From Citrobacter koseri (GTDB lineage Bacteria; Pseudomonadota; Gammaproteobacteria; Enterobacterales; Enterobacteriaceae), in contig UAVY01000011.1 of the NCBI GenBank assembly GCA_900446925.1, forward strand, positions 248,001 through 312,000: DNA of 64,000 nucleotides. Reading direction: 5' to 3'. The notes under the pieces were generated by a model. The model was not told the DNA's origin, did no database searches, and was given only the letters and a program-made list of their open reading frames with translations. The translations under genes and the position numbers were made by a program. Positions 37,951 through 48,250 of this stretch are shown here, piece by piece. The stretch's first letter is position 1; each line of letters begins with the position of its first letter.

Positions 37951-39777
37951 TCAGGCTCCTCGTGAAACCACAATCACCACCAGCACCGCCAGCTCAATCA
38001 GCGCCAGGCGGCGGAACAGAACCGGTGCCGCCGCATTCTGCCAGCCCGGAACCAGCGATACCGGGTTAAGCCATTTACGCAACTTGAGTACCGGGGCAAA
38101 GGCCTCTTTCACCGGCATGGCGAAACCGTGGGCGGTAATCACCATCGACTGCTCGTGGTCGTAGCCACAGACCCAGGCCGCGCCGCGTGAACGTGACGGC
38201 AGACGGTTGCCTTTGAAAATCGCCATGATGATGAACGGCAGCAGCGGACAGGCGATCAGCAGCAGCGCGATCATCGGCTGAGAAAACGGTGGTGTTCGCC
38301 GTTTCCAGCGGCAGAGGCACGGCGGTGGAGATCAGCGGCAGCAGCCACGGCGCGGCAACGCCGCCCAGCACGCAGCAAATGGCCAGCGCGACGACGCTCA
38401 CCCCCATCAGGATTGGCGCGCAGCAGGCGTTTTCCGCCTCTTTGGTACGCGGCGCGCCGAGGAAAGTGACGCCATAGACTTTCGCCATACACATCACCGC
38501 CAGCGCACCGGTAATCGCCAGCCCGACGGCCAGCAGCGGCCCTAACAGACGGCCAATGAACGCGCCGCTGTTGCCCAGCTTGAAGAAGGACTGATAGATA
38601 ACCCACTCACCGGCAAACCCGTTCAGCGGCGGCAGCGCGGCCATCGCCATCAGGCCAATCAGCATCGCGACAGAAATCACCGGCATACGCTTGCCGATGC
38701 CGCCCAGTTTTTCAATGTCGCGGTGACCGGTACGAAACCAGATGCCGCCCGCGCCCAAAAACAGCACGCTTTTGAACAGGCTATGGTTGACCAGATGATA
38801 GAGACCGCCGGTCAGGCCGAGCGCAATCAACGCCGGTTGATTAAGGGCGATACCGGTGACGCCCGCGCCCAGACCGAGCAGGATAATGCCGATGTTTTCC
38901 AGGGTGTGGTACGCCAGCAGACGCTGAATGTTATGTTCCATCAGCGCATACAGACCGCCGACAAACGCGGTGATCATGCCGAGCACCAGCAGCAGAACGC
39001 CCACCACAGCGGCGCATTGCCGCCAATCAGCGATAAAGAGAGAATGCCCAGCAGACCCATTTTCATCACCACGGTAGAGAACAGAGCCGCCGCCGGCGCA
39101 CTGGCGTTGGCGTGCGCCTGTGGCACCCAACCGTGCAGCGGGATAATCCCGGCCAGCAGACCAAAACCGACTACGCCGAGCAGCCAGATGTCAGAACCGA
39201 GCGGCAGCGCCTGGGCGCGCAGATCGAGCAGACGCAGCTCCAGCGTGCCGTAACGCTGCCACACCAGCCAGCAGGCGACAGCCAGCAGCAGCGTACCGAT
39301 ACGCCCCAGCGCAAACCACAGTTTGCCCTCTTTGCTGCAACCGGTAAGAAACACCGCGCACAGTGCCATGATTTCCGCCATCACCACCAGCGTACCAAGA
39401 TTGCTGGCGACGACCGCGCAAACTGCCGCCGCCATCAGCAGGTTTACCAGCAGCCCGTTGGCTAACACCTGTGGGTGACGATGCCAGTCGATGTTGTACA
39501 GGCTGACGAACAGCCCGCACAGCCCCAGCGTAATCAGCCAGATGGCGTTCAGCGGGGTGATTTGTAAACCATGACCGATCAACGGCATCACGCCGCTGAC
39601 CGCTGTCGCATTCACCAGGACGGAAAAACCCGCCGCCGCGGTATACAGACTGCCGACCGCGCCGCCGACACCGGCGACCCAGCCGCTCAGAGCTTTATGA
39701 AAGGAGAACAGAAATGCCAGTACGGCCGCCGCCGCGAACCAGGCCACACCGCTATTGATCAATGAAATTGCGTTCAT
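37951..39777 (-). CDS. hycC: Formate hydrogenlyase membrane subunit HycC (two frameshifts)
   Basis: HycC is a NuoL/MrpA-like antiporter subunit, about 608 residues and 14-16 helices. It begins MNAISLINSGVAWFAAAAVLAFLFSFHKALSG. The antiporter core includes LHGWVPQAHANASAPAAALFSTVVMKMG and HLVNHSLFKSVLFLGAGG. The tail is LALIELAVLVVIVVSRGA. Frame changes lie near 38992 and 38278. It overlaps hycB by ATGA. Confidence 0.95.
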
Positions 39778-40385
39778 TTTGCCTCCCCACTTTGCGCCTG
39801 CTGAAACAAGGTGAGATCGCCAAAATCGGTGTTGAAGGTCAGCTCACGTTTGCGCTTGCTGGCGCGGGCGATATCCATGTTATTCACCAGGTGTAACGCG
39901 TTGGTCGGACACATCCGCACGCAGGCCGGGCCTTGTTCGTCGAAGCTGCACAGATCGCATTTGACCGCGATGGCGCGCACACCCGGCACCCAGTCCAGCA
40001 GCGTACTGACGCGTGCCGGCGCGGGAGGCGCCGGCGGGGCTTTCGGTGAATTGGCATTCGCCGGAATATGCAGCGGACGGCTGCCGGAAAATTCAATCGC
40101 GCCGAACGGGCAGGCAATGCCACACAGCTTGCAGCTTACGCACAGGCTTTCATTCAACTGTACGGCGCCGTCTACCCGATTGATGGCGTTTACCGGGCAC
40201 ACCACGGCACAGGGCGCATCTTCACAGTGGTGACACAACTGCGGCGCGGATTCTTTTTCATTGAGCATCACTTTCAGCCGCGGCATTGATTGCAGGCCGT
40301 GCTGGCGATGCGTCTCTGAACAGGCTGCTTCACAGGTGTGGCAGCCAATACAGAGCGTGGAGTCAGCAATTACAAAACGATTCAC
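39774..40385 (-). CDS. hycB: Formate hydrogenlyase subunit HycB
   Basis: HycB is the four-cluster ferredoxin that accepts electrons from formate dehydrogenase-H. Intact, 203 residues. Cysteine groups are CIGCHTCEAAC, CHHCEDAPCAVVC, CVSCKLCGIAC and CDLCSFDEQGPACVRMC. A proline/alanine-rich linker (PKAPPAPPAPARV) is present. Homologous to HydN at the other end of the cluster. Confidence 0.97.
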   Translation of the reverse strand: MNRFVIADSTLCIGCHTCEAACSETHRQHGLQSMPRLKVMLNEKESAPQLCHHCEDAPCAVVCPVNAINRVDGAVQLNESLCVSCKLCGIACPFGAIEFSGSRPLHIPANANSPKAPPAPPAPARVSTLLDWVPGVRAIAVKCDLCSFDEQGPACVRMCPTNALHLVNNMDIARASKRKRELTFNTDFGDLTLFQQAQSGEAK

Positions 40386-40424
40386 CAGGCATTCCTCAGG
40401 TGATAGTCATTTTTGACGAAAACA

Positions 40425-40462
40425 TGTCTGAAAAATGTCATTTTCGACACTTATCGACATTC
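40425..40462 (-). promoter_or_regulatory. Possible FhlA site between hycA and hycB
   Basis: TGTCATTTTCGACA and TTATCGACA words, preceded by TGTCTGAAAAATGTCA, fill the hycA-hycB gap. FhlA is known to bind this gap in E. coli. Recognition here is by resemblance to the TGTCATTTCGTCA element upstream of hypA. Confidence 0.45.
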
Positions 40463-40532
40463 CCATCCCCCTCAAACATTCATATGCAGCGTGAAGCGCA
40501 CGCCGCGAGTAACAACGGGCAGCGCCTCGTGC

Positions 40533-40996
40533 TTATGCCACCGGGCTATTTCCCTTTACCAGTTGACGTAAATTCACCGGGCGATTGTTTTCCACGGCGG
40601 TGTATAAGCTGTCGTAAAACGCTGGCGATTTTTTCGAGATAGTGCTCCAGCACCTGCTCGCGACTCGCGGTTACTGACCTTCTCATCAACGAGGCCGTCG
40701 ATGGTCAATTGCGCTTGTGCAATCAACTGCTTATCTTTCACCGTCTTGGTTTCGACGTAATACTCGATGGTGTGGCTGTTAAAGCCGTCCGCCAGGGTGA
40801 CGTAAATCGTGAAGTGCTCGAAAAGCACAAAGCACAGATCTTTGTCCGGCGCACAGCTCATGGCGTGATGCAGACGCGCTTTTGATAAGGTGATCCCCTG
40901 AACCAGTGAGTTGCAGTAGGTTCGCCACTGGTCCAGCAGGCGATGATGCCGCTGCGCGATGTAATCAGCCTTTTCGCTTATTTCCCAAATAGTCAT
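40533..40996 (-). CDS. hycA: Formate hydrogenlyase repressor HycA (frameshifted)
   Basis: HycA antagonises FhlA-dependent activation of hyc and hyp. About 153 residues, starting MTIWEISEKADYIAQRHHRLLDQW. A frame change near 40665 (KVSNRESRAG read for KVSNRESREQVLEHYLEKIA) and another near 40600 break the C-terminal part, which continues as ENNRPVNLRQLVKGNSPVA to a TAA at 40533-40535. No domain of known mechanism is visible. First gene of the hyc operon. Confidence 0.92.
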
Positions 40997-41033
40997 GTCA
41001 GGTTACCCGGTTAGCAGAGATAGCCAGCCTTAA

Positions 41034-41048
41034 GCATTTTCCATGCCA
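41034..41048 (-). promoter_or_regulatory. Sigma-54 promoter of the hyc operon
   Basis: On the minus strand TGGCATGGAAAATGC has -24 GG and -12 GC in register, about 40 bp before hycA. Confidence 0.85.
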
Positions 41049-41112
41049 GTTTTTAAACCTTTATTTTTCATGATGATACAAAAACAGCCATCACGTTCGA
41101 CGCTGTGACGAC

Positions 41113-41142
41113 ATGTCATTTCGTCATCGTCGTCATTGTCAC
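41113..41142. promoter_or_regulatory. FhlA upstream activating sequence between hycA and hypA
   Basis: Contains TGTCATTTCGTCATCGTCG followed by TCATTGTCAC, a set of direct and inverted GTCA words that matches the known FhlA target. It sits 65 bp from the hyc promoter and 20 bp from the hyp promoter and can serve both, with IHF expected to bend the DNA. Confidence 0.75.
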
Positions 41143-41160
41143 AAGCAAGGGAAAAATAAC

Positions 41161-41175
41161 TGGCATATTTATTGC
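41161..41175 (+). promoter_or_regulatory. Sigma-54 promoter of hypABCDE-fhlA
   Basis: TGGCATATTTATTGC has -24 GG and -12 GC correctly spaced, 32 bp before hypA. Confidence 0.88.
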
Positions 41176-41206
41176 TTATTCAGGGCAATGAATTCGGGGA
41201 GGCGAT

Positions 41207-41579
41207 ATGCACGAAATAACTCTCTGCCAACGGGCACTGGAATTAATTGAACAACAGGCCGCAGCGCACGGTGCAAAACGGGTAACTGGGGTCTGGCTCA
41301 AAATTGGCGCATTTTCTTGCGTAAAACCAGCGCTCTCGCCTTTTGTTTTGATCTGGTATGCCGTGGCACCCTGGCGGGAAGGTTGTAAACTCCACCTCGA
41401 AGAACAAGAAGTCCGAATGCTGGTGCGAGTCTTGTCAGCAGTACGTCACGTTACTGACGCAGCGCGTGCGCCGTTGTCCGCAATGCCAGAGCGACACGTT
41501 ACGCATTGTGGCCGATGACGGGTTGCAGATTCGCCGAATTGAAATAGACAGTAATCCAACGCCGGATAGCGACGCCTGA
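41207..41579 (+). CDS. hypA: Hydrogenase nickel chaperone HypA (frameshifted)
   Basis: HypA with HypB inserts nickel into hydrogenase 3. The N-terminal nickel site MHEITLCQRALEL is intact. The zinc site is CWCESCQQY ... CPQCQSD. Frame changes near 41325 and 41362 affect the middle (GAFSCVKPALSPF read for GAFSCVKTSALAFCFDLVC). The C-terminus IEIDSNPTPDSDA is longer than E. coli IEIDQE because its last codons lie in a REP element beginning at 41561. Confidence 0.93.
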
Positions 41580-41645
41580 GCGTCTTATCCGGCCGACAGG
41601 AATAGCCTGAGTTGTAGGCTGCATAAAGCAAAGCCGCCATCCGGC
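41561..41645. repeat. BIME overlapping the hypA 3' end
   Basis: GCCGGATAGCGACGCCTGAGCGTCTTATCCGGC is followed by GTAGGCTGCATAAAGC...GCCGCCATCCGGC. The first REP supplies the hypA stop codon and about six C-terminal codons. Confidence 0.85.
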
Positions 41646-41682
41646 AATAGATTTACCGCAAGATAGAGATCAGGAGTGAGCG

Positions 41683-42559
41683 ATGTGTACGACATGCGGT
41701 TGCGGTGAAGGCAACCTTTATATAGAGGGAGATGAGCATAATCCCCATTCGGCGTTTCGTAGCGCGCCTTTTGCCCCGGCGGCTCGCCCGGCGCTGAACA
41801 TCACCGGGCGTGAAGACATCCGCCTTTACCCCGAGCCAGACCGCAGAAGGCGATCTGCACTACGGTCACGGTGAAGCGGGAACCCATGCGCCGGGTATGA
41901 GGCCAGCGCCGGATGCTGGAAGTCGAAATTGACGTGCTGGACAAAAATAACCGTCTGGCCGAGCGCAACCGCGCCCCGCTTCGCCGCCCGCCAGCATCTG
42001 GTGCTCAACCTTGTCTCCAGCCCCGGTTCCGGTAAAACCACCCTGCTGGACCGAAACGCTGATGAAGTTAAAAGACAGTGTGCCGTGCGCGGTGATTGAA
42101 GGCGATCAGCAGACGGTCAACGACGCCGCCCGCATCCGCGCGACCGGTACGCCCGCTATTCAGGTCAACACCGGCAAAGGCTGCCATCTTGATGCGCAAA
42201 TGATTGCCGATGCCGCTCCGCGTCTGCCGCTGGCCGACAACGGTATTCTGTTTATCGAAAACGTCGGCAACCTTGTCTGCCCGGCCAGCTTTGACCTCGG
42301 CGAGCGCCATAAAGTGGCGGTGCTTTCCGTCACCGAAGGCGAAGACAAGCCGCTGAAATACCCGCATATGTTCGCCGCCGCTTCGCTCATGCTCCTGAAC
42401 AAAGTTGATCTGCTGCCGTACCTCAATTTTGACGTTGAGAAGTGCATCGCCAGCGCCCGGGAAGTCAATCCTGACATTGAGATCATCCTCATCTCCGCCA
42501 CCAGCGGCGAAGGGATGGATCGGTGGCTGAACTGGCTGGAGGCACAGCGATGTGCATAG
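41683..42559 (+). CDS. hypB: Hydrogenase nickel incorporation GTPase HypB (frameshifted)
   Basis: HypB is a GTPase delivering nickel to hydrogenase precursors. About 290 residues. The N-terminal high-affinity nickel motif is [10 protein letters not shown], and the P-loop [13 protein letters not shown] is encoded near 42010-42050. [13 protein letters not shown] and [11 protein letters not shown] (NKxD) follow, with a C-terminal [11 protein letters not shown]. Frame changes lie near 41815, 41838, 41900, 41985 and 42052. Its stop overlaps hypC. Confidence 0.94.
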
Positions 42560-42823
42560 GCGTTCCGGGGCAAATTCGCTCCATTGACGGCAATCAGGCG
42601 AAAGTCGATGTCTGCGGCATCCAGCGCGATGTCGACCTGACGCTGGTTGGCAGTTGCGATGAGAGCGGTGAGCCGCGTCTGGGCCAGTGGGTGCTGGTTC
42701 ACGTTGGTTTTGCCATGAGTGTGATTAACGAAGCGGAAGCGCGCGACACCCTCGACGCGCTGCAAAACATGTTTGATGTCGAACCGGACGTCGGCGCTTT
42801 GTTGGTATGGCGAGGAAAAATAA
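42550..42823 (+). CDS. hypC: Hydrogenase maturation chaperone HypC
   Basis: HypC carries the iron-cyanide-CO unit with HypD and guides it to HycE. About 90 residues. Cys2 of MCIGVPGQI is the essential ligand and HVGFAMS holds the conserved His. An extra G near 42813 (TTGGTATGG for TTGTATGG) removes the stop and joins it to hypD in the raw frame. Corrected, it ends GALLYGEEK with TAA at 42821-42823, overlapping the hypD ATG by one base. Confidence 0.94.
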
Positions 42824-43946
42824 TGCGTTTTGTTGACGAATATCGCGCGCCGGAACAGGTGATGCAGTTGATTGATCACCTGCGTGAACGTGCCGCGCAT
42901 CTCCCTTATACCGCCGAACGTCCGCTACGCATTATGGAAGTGTGCGGCGGTCATACGCACGCCATCTTTCAAGTTCGGCCTCGACCAGCTGCTGCCCGAC
43001 AACGTGGAGTTTATCCACGGCCCCGGTTGCCCGGTGTGCGTGTTGCCGATGGGCAGAATTGACAGCTGCGTGGAGATCGCCAGCCATCCTGAGGTGATTT
43101 TCTGCACCTTTGGCGATGCCATACGCGTACCGGGGGAAACAGGGTTCGCTATTGCAGGCCAAAGCCCGTGGCGCAGATATCCGCATTGTTTATTCGCCAA
43201 TGGATGCCCTGAAACTGGCGCAGGAAAACCCAACGCGCAAAGTCGTTTTCTTCGGTCTGGGATTTGAAACCACCATGCCGACCACCGCCATCACGCTGCA
43301 ACAGGCGAAGCTTCGCAACGTGCAGAACTTTTACTTTTTCTGCCAGCACATCACGCTTATTCCAACGCTGCGCAGCCTGCTGGAGCAGCCGGATAACGGA
43401 ATTGACGCATTTCTCGCGCCGGGTCACGTCAGCATGGTGATCGGCACCGACGCCTATAGCTTCATCGCGACGGATTTCCATCGTCCTCTGGTGGTGGCGG
43501 GATTCGAACCGCTTGATCTACTGCAAGGCGTCGTCATGCTGGTTGAGCAGAAAATAGCCTCCCATAGCCAGGTTGAGAACCAGTACCGTCGCGTGGTGCC
43601 GGATGCCGGTAATCTACTGGCGCAACAGGCTATCGCCGAGGTGTTTTGTGTCAACGGCGACAGCGAATGGCGCGGGCTGGGCGTGATTGAATCGTCCGGT
43701 GTCCACCTGACGCCAGACTACCAGCGGTTTGACGCCGAAGCGCACTTCCGCCCGGCGCCGCAACAGGTGTGCGACGATCCGCGTGCGCGCTGCGGAGAAG
43801 TGCTCACCGGCAAGTGCAAACCGCACCAGTGCCCGTTGTTTGGCACGACCTGTAACCCGCAGACGGCGTTCGGCGCGTTAATGGTCTCCTCCGAGGGGGC
43901 ATGCGCCGCCTGGTATCAATATCGTCAGCAGGAGTGTGAAGCATGA
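42823..43946 (+). CDS. hypD: Hydrogenase maturation protein HypD (frameshifted)
   Basis: HypD is a [4Fe-4S] protein that assembles Fe(CN)2CO with HypC and HypE. About 373 residues from [15 protein letters not shown]. Conserved cysteines are in [26 protein letters not shown] and the C-terminal [23 protein letters not shown] cluster. Frame changes near 42970 and 43135-43150 split the N-terminal third; the rest is open. Confidence 0.95.
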
Positions 43947-44957
43947 ACAGCGTACAACTTGCCCACGGCAGCGGCGGTCTGGCCATGCAGCAGCTGATTA
44001 ACAGCCTGTTTATGGAAGCCTTTGCCAACCCGTGGCTGGCTGAGCAGGAAGATCAGGCGCGTCTTGAACTGGCGCAACTGGCGGCGGAAGGCGACCGCCT
44101 GGCCTTCTCCACCGACAGCTATGTTATTGACCCGCTGTTTTTCCCCGGCGGCAATATCGGCAAACTGGCGATTTGCGGCACGGCCAACGACGTGGCGGTC
44201 AGCGGCGCGATCCCGCGTTATCTCTCCTGCGGCTTTATCCTCGAAGAAGGTCTGCCGATGGAGACGCTGAAAAGCGTGGTGAACAGCATGGCGGCAACCG
44301 CGGCGTGAAGCCGGTATCGCCATTGTGACCGGTGATACCAAAGTCGTTCAGCGCGGCGCGGCGGATAAAGCTATTCATCAACACCGCCGGAATGGGGGCG
44401 ATTCCCGCCAATATTCACTGGGGGGCGCAGACATTAAGCGTGGGAGATGTGCTGCTGGTCAGCGGCACGCTCGGCGATCATGGCGCAACGATCCTCAATT
44501 TGCGTGAACAACTGGGGCTGGGATGGCGAGCTGGTCAGCGACTGCGCAGTATTAACCCCGCTTATTCAGCCGCTGCGTGATATTCCTGGCGTGAAAGCCT
44601 TACGCGATGCGACGCGCGGCGGCGTGAATGCTGGTCGCCCATGAGTTTGCCGCCGCCTGCGGCTTCGGTATTGAGCTGTCTGAATCCGCGCTGCCGGTCA
44701 AACCGGCGGTGCGCGGCGTCTGCGAACTGCTGGGGCTGGATGCGCTTAACTTTGCCAATGAAGGCAAACTGGTGATCGCCGTTGAGCGCCAGGCCGCAGA
44801 CGCGGTGCTTGACGCGCTGCGCGCGCACCCGCTGGGCCGCGATGCGACGCCGATCGGCGAGGTGGTTGAACGCAGAGGCGTTCGCCTGGCCGGTCTGTAT
44901 GGCGTGAAACGTACCCTTGATTTACCCCACGCCGAACCGTTGCCGCGTATATGCTAG
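43943..44957 (+). CDS. hypE: Hydrogenase maturation protein HypE (frameshifted)
   Basis: HypE dehydrates the HypF-donated carbamoyl on its C-terminal cysteine to a thiocyanate. About 336 residues, PurM-like fold. N-terminus [22 protein letters not shown]-binding [18 protein letters not shown], and the essential C-terminal PRIC is intact, ending at TAG 44955-44957. Frame changes are near 44303, 44368, 44523 and 44632. Overlaps hypD by ATGA. Confidence 0.95.
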
Positions 44958-44958
44958 C

Positions 44959-45177
44959 GCCTGATGGCGCTGTGCTTATCAGGCCTACAGTTCAATGCAG
45001 TTTGTAGGCCGGATAAGGTGTTTACGCCGCCATCCGGCAAAGGTGCCTGATGGCGCTGCGCTTATCAGGCCTGCGGTTCAACGAAGTTTGTAGGCCGGAT
45101 AAGGCGTTTACGCCGCCATCCGGCAAAGGCGCCTGGATGGCGCTGCGCTTATCAGGCCTACGGATGGACAGGCCTGC
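44959..45177. repeat. BIME cluster between hypE and fhlA
   Basis: Five to six REP units alternate (GCGCCTGATGGCGCTGTGCTTATCAGGCCTAC, GTAGGCCGGATAAGGTGTTTACGCCGCCATCCGGC and repeats of the pair). They fill most of the 303-bp gap. No gene is supported here. The remainder is an AT-rich leader before fhlA. Confidence 0.88.
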
Positions 45178-45226
45178 GGTGATACCCAAAATATATTACC
45201 TATATCTATAATTTATTACCGTTTTC

Positions 45227-45247
45227 GCACCGCATCGCGGTGCTTTT
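45227..45247 (+). terminator. Hairpin with T-run just upstream of fhlA
   Basis: GCACCGC-ATC-GCGGTGC forms a seven-base stem followed by TTTT, ending 13 bases before the fhlA ATG. It could attenuate read-through from hypE or structure the fhlA leader. Function is unproven. Confidence 0.4.
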
Positions 45248-45260
45248 CTGGAAAAGCAAC

Positions 45261-47340
45261 ATGTCGTATACACCGATGAGCGATCTCGGACAACAAGGTT
45301 TGTTCGACATCACTCGTACATTATTGCAGCAGCCCGACCTGGCGTCGCTCAGTGAAGCGCTTTCGCAACTGGTCAAGCGCTCAGCGCTGGCCGACAGCGC
45401 GGCTATTGTGTTATGGCAGCCACAGACACAACGCGCGCGTTATTATGCAACTCGCGAAAATGGTAAACCTGTCGCGTATGAAGACGAAACCGTGCTGGCA
45501 CATGGCCCGGTTCGGCGCATTCTCTCGCGCCCCGATGCGCTGCACTGCAATCATCACGAATTCAGCGAAACCTGGCCACAACTGGCGACAAACGGGCTGT
45601 ACGGTGAATTTGGCCACTACTGTTTGCTGCCGCTGGCCGCTGAAGGGCGCATTTTTGGCGGCTGCGAATTCATCCGCCAAAACGACCAGCCGTGGAGCGA
45701 GAAAGAGTACGAACGTCTGCAAACCTTCACCCAGATTGTCGCAGTGGTCGCTGAGCAAATTCAGTGTCGGGTCAGCAATAACGTTGACTACGATCTCCTG
45801 TGCCGTGAGCGCGACAACTTCCGCATTCTGGTGGCGATCACCAATGCCCGTGCTTTCACGGCTGGACATCGACGAACTGGTGAGCGAAGTCGCGAAAGAG
45901 ATCCACCACTACTTTAATATCGATGCCATTAGCATCGTCCTGCACAGCGCCCGCAAAAACAAGCTGAGTATCTATTCCACACATTATCTGGATGAACATA
46001 ATCCCGCGCATGAACAAAGCGAAGTGGACGAAGCGGGAACGCTCTCTGAACGGGTTTTCAAAAGCAAAGAGATGCTGCTGATTAACCTGAACGAGCGGGA
46101 TACGCTTGCGCCGTACGAACGCATGCTGTTCGACACCTGGGGCAACCAGATACAGACCCTGTGTCTGCTGCCGCTGATGTCCGGCAATACAATGCTCGGC
46201 GTGCTGAAGCTGGCGCAATGCGAAGAGAAAGTGTTTACCACCGCCAACCTCAAACTGCTGCGCCAGATTGCCGAACGCGTGGCGATTGCCGTGGACAACG
46301 CCCTCGCCTATCAGGAGATTCACCGGCTGAAAGAGCGTCTGGTCGACGAGAACCTGGCGCTTACCGAGCAGCTCAATAACGTGGATAGCGAATTTGGCGA
46401 GATAATCGGTCGCAGCGAAGCCATGTACAACGTGCTCAAGCAGGTGGAGATGGTGGCGCAAAGCGACAGCACCGTCCTGATCCTCGGTGAAACAGGAACC
46501 GGTAAAGAGCTGATTGCCAGGGCGATTCATAATCTGAGCGGGCGTAACGCACGGCGAATGGTGAAGATGAATTGCGCGGCGATGCCCGCCGGGCTGCTGG
46601 AAAGCGATCTGTTTGGTCACGAGCGCGGCGCCTTTACCGGTGCCAGCGCGCAGCGTATTGGCCGCTTTGAGCTGGCGGATAAAAGCTCGCTGTTTCTTGA
46701 TGAAGTGGGCGACATGCCGCTGGAGCTACAGCCGAAACTGCTGCGTGTGCTCCAGGAGCAGGAATTTGAACGTCTGGGCAGCAATAAACTGATCCAGACG
46801 GACGTCAGGCTGATCGCCGCCACCAACCGCGATCTGAAAAAAATGGTGGCCGATCGTGAGTTCCGCAACGATCTCTATTACCGTCTGAACGTCTTTCCGA
46901 TCCAGCTCCCGCCGCTGCGCGAGCGCCCGGAGGACATTCCGCTGCTGGTCAAAGCCTTCACCTTTAAAATCGCCCGCCGGATGGGGCGCAACATCAACAG
47001 TATTCCTGCCGAAACGCTGCGCACGCTGAGCAATATGGAGTGGCCGGGGAACGTCCGCGAGCTGGAAAACGTCGTCGAGCGCGCCGTTCTGCTGACGCGG
47101 GGCAACGTGCTGCAACTCTCGCTGCCGGACATGGGAATGCTCACGCCGGGCGCGCCGCCGGTCGCCACCGAAGTCGCCCAGGAGGGCGAGGATGAATTTC
47201 AGCTCATTATGCGCGTGTTGAAAGAGACAAATGGCGTGGTGGCGGGGCCAAAAGGCGCCGCGCAGCGTCTGGGGCTGAAGCGCACCACCCTGCTCTCTCG
47301 CATGAAACGATTAGGCATTGATAAAGATGCATTGGTATAG
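45261..47340 (+). CDS. fhlA: Formate hydrogenlyase transcriptional activator FhlA (one frameshift)
   Basis: FhlA senses formate and activates hyc, hyp and hydN promoters with sigma-54. About 692 residues. Two GAF-type sensor domains occupy the N-terminal half. The AAA+ domain has [14 protein letters not shown], the loop GAFTGA and SSLFLDEVGDMP. The Fis-type helix-turn-helix is GPKGAAQRLGLKRTTLLSRMKRLGI. Start is ATG 45261-45263. An extra C at 45847-45849 (GCCCGTGC for GCCGTGC) shifts the frame inside the sensor region. Confidence 0.96.
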
Positions 47341-47384
47341 CATCTCTGGCTATACTGGCAGATATCTCAACGAAAGGAGGCAGT

Positions 47385-47813
47385 ATGGCGGTATCAGCAC
47401 GTAATCAACTGACCGGTACGGTTAGCGCAGTCGCAACGGGTGCGGTGAATGATGAAGTTGAACTGACGCTGGCGGGCGGCGCAAAACTGGTGGCGATTGT
47501 CACTCACAGCAGCCAGCAGGCGCTGGGTCTGACAAACGGAAAAGACGCCATTGCTTTGATTAAAGCCCCCTGGGTTACTCTGGCAAGCGAAGATTGCGGC
47601 CTGAAGTTCTCCGCCCGCAACCAGTTTGCCGGTAGCGTATCTCAGGTAACGGAAGGCGCGGTCAACGCGACTGTACACATCAAAACCGACGCTGGTTTTG
47701 AGATTGTGGCCGTTGTCACCAATGAAAGTCAGGAAGAGATGAAACTGGCGCAGGGCAGTCGCGTTATTGCGCTGATTAAGGCGTCAGCGATTCTGATTGC
47801 GACCAAAGCGTAA
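47385..47813 (+). CDS. Di-Mop (TOBE) molybdate-binding protein
   Basis: Intact 142-residue protein of two homologous Mop/TOBE domains of about 68 residues. Each begins SARNQ(L/F)xGxV and contains the molybdate-site-type blocks GAV(N)xxV, (I/V)VT(H/N)(E/S)S and ALIKA. This is the molbindin arrangement that binds molybdate or tungstate oxyanions. No DNA-binding or transport domain is present, so a storage or buffering role is likely rather than regulation. AAAGGAGG precedes the ATG, 45 bp after fhlA. The position next to the activator of a molybdoenzyme pathway (formate dehydrogenase-H) is suggestive. I do not recall a gene here in E. coli K-12. Confidence 0.85.
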   Translation: MAVSARNQLTGTVSAVATGAVNDEVELTLAGGAKLVAIVTHSSQQALGLTNGKDAIALIKAPWVTLASEDCGLKFSARNQFAGSVSQVTEGAVNATVHIKTDAGFEIVAVVTNESQEEMKLAQGSRVIALIKASAILIATKA

Positions 47814-47820
47814 TGGTGTT

Positions 47821-47880
47821 GCCCGATGGCGCTAACGCTTATCGGGCCTACGCAACTGCGATTAACTCCCGCCATCCGGT
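47821..47880. repeat. BIME downstream of the di-Mop gene
   Basis: GCCCGATGGCGCTAACGCTTATCGGGCCTAC then a degenerate CCCGCCATCCGGTA partner, between convergent genes. Confidence 0.75.
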
Positions 47881-47889
47881 AAGACACAT

Positions 47890-48235
47890 TTATTTCTTGC
47901 GCTGATACTTTTCCGGCATTCCGGGACGGGGCGTTTGTCATCAATAAGGTGACGGATGGTCAAAATCGGATGGGCGCCAGAGCATTCTTGGGCCTGCCCA
48001 ACGCATGATCTGCTTCATCTCCTCACGCTTCGCTGGCTGATAACAGTGTACCGGACACTGCTTACAGGCCGGTTTTTCCTCGCCAAACACGCACTTATCC
48101 AGCCGCTTTTGCGCATAGGCAAACAGCGCATCGTAATGACCTTTGCTCGTTTGAGGCCTGCGGGCACTGGCTCTCGTACAGCGCGATCATTTTTTTAATC
48201 GTCAGTTTTTCACGAGCAATACGCTTACCGGACAT
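47890..48235 (-). CDS. ygbA: Nitrous oxide-stimulated / NO-inducible protein YgbA (frameshifted)
   Basis: YgbA is a small cysteine-containing protein induced by NO through NsrR; it supports growth under nitrosative stress, with unknown chemistry. About 115 residues: MSGKRIAREKLTIKKMIALYESQCPQAS at the start and a KCVFGEEKPACKQCPVHCYQP cysteine cluster in the middle. The tail is PEKYQRKK. Frame changes appear near 48155, 47965-47990 and 47920. Ends at TAA 47890-47892. Start chosen from GGAGGCATC ahead of ATG 48233-48235. Confidence 0.88.
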
Positions 48236-48250
48236 GATGCCTCCACAAAT

